From NCBI RefSeq assembly GCF_018638295.1, contig NZ_JABTTS010000024.1, positions 40,850 through 104,849 on the forward strand: 64,000 bases of DNA. Direction: 5' to 3'. The stretch comes from Streptomyces sp. CHD11 (lineage in GTDB: Bacteria; Actinomycetota; Actinomycetes; Streptomycetales; Streptomycetaceae). Shown piece by piece: positions 60,747 through 64,000 of this stretch. The position numbers and the translations under genes are program-made. The notes under the pieces were generated by a model, which was given only the letters and a program-made list of their open reading frames with translations, did no database searches and was not told the DNA's origin. The first letter of the stretch is position 1, and every line of letters starts with the position of its first letter.

Positions 60747-63368
60747 TCACCTCATCAGCAGCCCCGCCGCCTCCGCCAGGTCCTCCGACGGCACCGCGAC
60801 CAGCCCCAGCTCGGCACCCGACGCCAGCAGCCGGTGGCTGGGGAGGATGCGGACCGTGTAGCCGAAGGGGCCGGTACGGTCCAGGGCGAGCGGCCCCTCG
60901 TACATCCAGCGCCCCTCCTCGTCGGGCGCGCCCGCCGGCTTCAGCGGCACGGCCGTCGCGTCGGTGATGCGGTCCTCCTCGTCCACCCGCCCGGCGACCG
61001 CCTGCACCTCGACGTCCTCCGGCTTGAGGCCACCGCCGAGCGCCACCCGCACCCGCAGCCCGAGCGTCGCACCGAGCTCCGCGGTGGCCGTGGCCACGGA
61101 GGTCTCGACATGGTCGACGGACACCCCGTGCCAGGCGCCCCGCACCCTCGCCTTCCACGCGGCGAGCGCCCGCGCGTTGTCGCGGTCCATCGCGCGGTGC
61201 GCGTGGGCGGCGGGCTCGTACAGCCGCTCGACGTACTCCCGGACCATACGGCCGGCCAGCACCCTCGGCCCGAGCAGGCTCAGGGTCCGGCGCACCATCT
61301 CGATCCAGCGGTCCGGCAGCCCGCTGCGCCCGCGCTCGTAGAACGACCGCGTCACCCGCTGCTCCAGCAGGTCGTACAGCGCCGCCGCCTCTATGTCGTC
61401 GCGCCGGTCCGGGTCGGTCCCCGCGCCGTCCGCCGTGGGGATGGCCCAGCCGAAGTCGGGCTGGAACCACTCGTCCCACCAGCCGTCGAGCACCGAGAGG
61501 TTGAGGCAGCCGTTGAGCGCGGCCTTCATCCCGCTGGTGCCGCACGCCTCCAGCGGCCTGAGCGGGTTGTTCAGCCAGATGTCGCACCCCGGGTAGAGCT
61601 TCTGCGCCATGGCCATGCCGTAGTCGGGCAGGAACACGATCCGGTGGCGTACGCGCGGGTCGTCGGCGAAACGGACCAGCTCCTGGATGAGCCGCTTGCC
61701 GCCGTCGTCGGCCGGGTGCGCCTTGCCGGCGATCACGATCTGCACCGGCCGGTCGGGGTGCAGCAGCAGGTCCATCAGCCGGTCCCGGTCGCGCAGCATC
61801 AGTGTCAGCCGCTTGTACGACGGGACACGCCGGGCGAAGCCGATGGTCAGCACGTCCGGGTCGAGCACCCCGTCGATCCAGCCCAGCTCGGCCGTCCCGG
61901 CGCCGCGCTGCCGCCATGAGGCGCGCAACCGCTCGCGGACCTCCAGCACCAGCAGTTCGCGCAGGGACCGGCGCAGCTCCCAGATGTCCTGGTCGGCGAT
62001 GTCCGCCACGGAGTCCCAGCGGTCCGAGTCACCGACGCTCAGTGCCTCCTCGGCGCGCTGGGTGCCGATCTGGCGGGCGCCGAGCCGGAACACCTCGGGG
62101 GCGACCCAGGTGGGCGCGTGCACCCCGTTGGTCACCGAGGTGATGGGCACCTCCTCGGGGTCGAAGCCCGGCCAGAGCCCGGCGAACATCTCGCGGCTGA
62201 CCTGGCCGTGGAGCAGGGAGACGCCGTTGGCGCGCTGGGCGAGGCGCAGCCCCATCACGGCCATGTTGAAGAGGTTGGGCTCGCCTCCGGGATAGGTCTC
62301 CATGCCGAGCCTGAGGATGCGGTCGACCTCCATCCCCGGCAGCTCGGCGTGCGGGCCGAAGTGGCGGGCGACCAGTTCGCGGTCGAAGCGGTCGATCCCG
62401 GCCGGGACGGGCGTGTGGGTGGTGAAGACGGTCCCCGCCCGGACCGCCTCGAGCGCGGCGTCGAAGTCCAGCCCGTCGGCCCGCAGTTCGGCGATGCGCT
62501 CCAGGCCGAGGAAGCCGGCGTGGCCCTCGTTGGTATGGAAGACCTCGGGTGCGGCGTGCCCGGTGAGCCGGCAGTACGTACGCACCGCGCGGACACCTCC
62601 TATGCCGAGCAGCATCTCCTGGAGCAGCCGGTGCTCGCTGCCGCCGCCGTAGAGCCGGTCGGTCACCCCGCGTTCACCGAGGTCGTTCTCCTCGACGTCG
62701 GAGTCCAGCAGGAGCAGCGGGACCCTGCCCACCTGGGCCAGCCAGATCCGGGCGCGCAGTGAGCGGTCGCCGGGCAGGGCGAGGGTGATCTGGGCGGGGC
62801 TGCCGTCGGCCTCCTTGAGCTGGTCCAGCGGCAGCTCGTTGGGGTCGAGGACGGGGTAGTGCTCCTGCTGCCAGCCGTCACGGGACAGGGACTGGCGGAA
62901 GTAGCCGTGCCGGTAGAGCAGACCGACGCCGATGAGCGGGGCGCCGAGGTCGCTGGCGGCCTTGAGATGGTCACCGGCCAGGATGCCGAGACCTCCGGAG
63001 TACTGTGGCAGCGCGGCCGTGATGCCGAACTCCGGGGAGAAGTAGGCGACGGCGGCGGGCAGCCGTCCGGGCTGCGCCTGGTACCAGCGGTCGCCGGTCA
63101 TATAGGCGTGCAGATCGCCCGCGACCGTGTCGAGACGGTCCAGGAACGCGCGGTCCCCGGCCAGCTCGGTGAGGCGCTCGGTCGACACGCTGCCGAGCAG
63201 CCGTACGGGGTCCCGGCCGGCGGCGGCCCAGCGCTCGGGGTCGACGGAGCGGAACAGGTCGCTGGTCCCGTCGTGCCAGGACCAGCGCAGATTGCGGGCC
63301 AGATCGCTCAGGGGCCCGAGGGGTTCGGGGAGCACGGGTCGGACGGTGAATCGACGGATCGCCTTCAC
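60747..63368 (-). CDS. glgP: Alpha-glucan (glycogen) phosphorylase
   Basis: 873 residues. It releases glucose 1-phosphate from glycogen using PLP. The actinobacterial type has an N-terminal DUF3417 segment (LPEPLGPLSDLARNLRWSWHDGTSDLFR). The PLP Lys is Lys615 in CGTSGMKAALNGCLNLSVLD, and VFHTNEGHAGFLGLERI and FARRVPSYKRLTLML are intact. It complements the GlgX debranching enzyme. In S. coelicolor, as I recall, this gene is next to the GlgE maltosyltransferase genes, but I see no GlgE N-terminus on the right. Confidence 0.97.
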   Translation of the reverse strand: MKAIRRFTVRPVLPEPLGPLSDLARNLRWSWHDGTSDLFRSVDPERWAAAGRDPVRLLGSVSTERLTELAGDRAFLDRLDTVAGDLHAYMTGDRWYQAQPGRLPAAVAYFSPEFGITAALPQYSGGLGILAGDHLKAASDLGAPLIGVGLLYRHGYFRQSLSRDGWQQEHYPVLDPNELPLDQLKEADGSPAQITLALPGDRSLRARIWLAQVGRVPLLLLDSDVEENDLGERGVTDRLYGGGSEHRLLQEMLLGIGGVRAVRTYCRLTGHAAPEVFHTNEGHAGFLGLERIAELRADGLDFDAALEAVRAGTVFTTHTPVPAGIDRFDRELVARHFGPHAELPGMEVDRILRLGMETYPGGEPNLFNMAVMGLRLAQRANGVSLLHGQVSREMFAGLWPGFDPEEVPITSVTNGVHAPTWVAPEVFRLGARQIGTQRAEEALSVGDSDRWDSVADIADQDIWELRRSLRELLVLEVRERLRASWRQRGAGTAELGWIDGVLDPDVLTIGFARRVPSYKRLTLMLRDRDRLMDLLLHPDRPVQIVIAGKAHPADDGGKRLIQELVRFADDPRVRHRIVFLPDYGMAMAQKLYPGCDIWLNNPLRPLEACGTSGMKAALNGCLNLSVLDGWWDEWFQPDFGWAIPTADGAGTDPDRRDDIEAAALYDLLEQRVTRSFYERGRSGLPDRWIEMVRRTLSLLGPRVLAGRMVREYVERLYEPAAHAHRAMDRDNARALAAWKARVRGAWHGVSVDHVETSVATATAELGATLGLRVRVALGGGLKPEDVEVQAVAGRVDEEDRITDATAVPLKPAGAPDEEGRWMYEGPLALDRTGPFGYTVRILPSHRLLASGAELGLVAVPSEDLAEAAGLLMR

Positions 63369-63742
63369 TGGTCACCTCGGCGCGTTCGTGAGAGACGCGG
63401 TGTGCGTCCGGGCATCGCAGCCGACAGTACCGGCGCGGACACGCTCCGCGCGGGAAGCCGGGAGAAACGGGTACCTTCATGCCGCTAACCAAACGATTCA
63501 CCCCATGGCGGATATGGCCGGTTCCAGCCCCGTGGGCGGGCCCGTCCGGGCGGGCCGGGGGCGCGGGGCGGAGAGTGTCACCGGAGAGGGCGCCGGCGCA
63601 CCGCCCGGCCGCGGACGGTGGGGCGCGCCCGGTGTACGGGGCGGCCGCGGGTACAGGCCCGCCCCGGGTGAGGCCGGAGGGGGTGCGCAGGGGTGCCGAT
63701 GGCTGCGGAGCGGGTGTTCGTGCCGCGCGGGAGGGGGCGTTC
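63369..63742. other. Gene-free stretch right of glgP
   Basis: 374 bp between divergent genes. The first 130 bp are less GC-rich (around CTAACCAAACGATTCACC at 63484-63501) and probably hold promoters in both directions. The rest is very GC-rich with no conserved frame. Confidence 0.4.
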
Positions 63743-64000
63743 GTGCCGCGGGTGAGGGGTGTGGTCCGGACCGGAGCGCGCCGGAGGCGGCGAGGGGGAC
63801 GGGCGTCCGGCCGGCAGGGCAAGGATCCGGCCTTTTCCGACCACGGACCGGCGCCCGGTCCGTCCGCCCCGGGAGCTCCGGCCGCCTTCCCTCCGGCCGG
63901 CGACCGCATCGCGCGGGTCACCCGCCCGGACACCCCGGCGGCCTCCCCGCACCGGGCGGGCGCGCGGGCGCCGCGGCGCGCCTGGCACCGGCGGGCGGAC
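63743..64000 (+). CDS. 5' part of an unidentified rightward gene, cut by the right edge
   Basis: From GTG at 63743 (GGGAGGGGGC upstream) the frame stays open for 86 codons to the edge. The first 25 residues are Arg-rich (VRTGARRRRRGGRASGRQ), followed by a Pro/Ala-rich segment (GKDPAFSDHGPAPGPSAPGA) and DRIARVTRPDTPAA. Beyond about 63870 nearly every third codon position is G or C, a coding signature in this genome that the other two frames lack. No domain is recognisable; the GlgE N-terminal motif is not present. GTG at 63752 is an alternative start. Confidence 0.45.
   Translation, partial: MPRVRGVVRTGARRRRRGGRASGRQGKDPAFSDHGPAPGPSAPGAPAAFPPAGDRIARVTRPDTPAASPHRAGARAPRRAWHRRAD

Noticed and set aside
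62971..63933. A leftward 320-codon frame over the glgP start and the right-hand gap
   Set aside because: It is antisense in the gap and out of frame with glgP; its product is low-complexity Arg/Pro/Ala, whereas the rightward frame from 63743 has the G/C third-position bias.

Overview
The window is chromosomal DNA of a Streptomyces-type actinomycete. The evidence is very high GC, G/C-saturated third codon positions, frequent GTG and TTG starts, Tat signals, lipoproteins, and only two TTA (bldA-type) codons found by eye. From memory, gene order follows the S. coelicolor core block running from gatB near SCO5501 down to glgP near SCO5444. That is recollection, not a search. I see no rRNA, tRNA, CRISPR array, insertion sequence or prophage.

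Layout, left to right. 1-3083: tRNA amidotransferase operon gatC-gatA-small membrane protein-gatB (leftward; gatB cut by the edge). 3528-5849: rmdB-like membrane GGDEF-EAL protein with a TTA codon. 6109-11531: leftward ligA, MetE-like protein, SDR, and a LOG/methyltransferase pair. 11605-15987: DUF427, alpha/beta hydrolase, mnmA, a Tat-exported amidase and cysteine desulfurase. 16057-19000: two small membrane proteins, a FabR-like TetR regulator, a thioesterase and a TRIC-family channel. 19081-25016: five-gene oligopeptide ABC importer. 25445-27993: two SseB-family proteins and a P-loop kinase-like protein. 28224-32945: tandem glycine riboswitch driving gcvT-gcvH-glyA-sdaA, a route from glycine through serine to pyruvate. 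33301-38806: SorC/DeoR regulator, GH25, F420/NADP reductase-like protein, EF-hand protein, GNAT, an anti-sigma-like ATPase with the second TTA codon, and enoyl-CoA hydratase. 39069-41697: two paralogous L,D-transpeptidase lipoproteins. 41887-44139: glgX. 44251-49164: a decayed segment with a truncated response regulator, an intact heterodimeric ABC exporter and the wreck of a third ABC exporter. 49430-54429: response regulator-histidine kinase-lipoprotein operon, divergent from an SGNH lipoprotein plus membrane acyltransferase pair. 54710-60670: M4 metalloprotease, DUF1990, GNAT, LysR, and a Tat-secreted GH11-CBM2 xylanase with palindromic upstream boxes. 60747-63368: glgP. 63743 to the end: start of an unidentified rightward gene.

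Most genes are housekeeping or conserved developmental genes. The parts most worth a second look are the two TTA-bearing signalling genes, the deletion scars on both sides of the ABC exporter, the envelope-acylation locus facing a two-component system, the palindrome-rich region upstream of the peptide importer, and a GC-rich intergenic element recurring at convergent gene ends.
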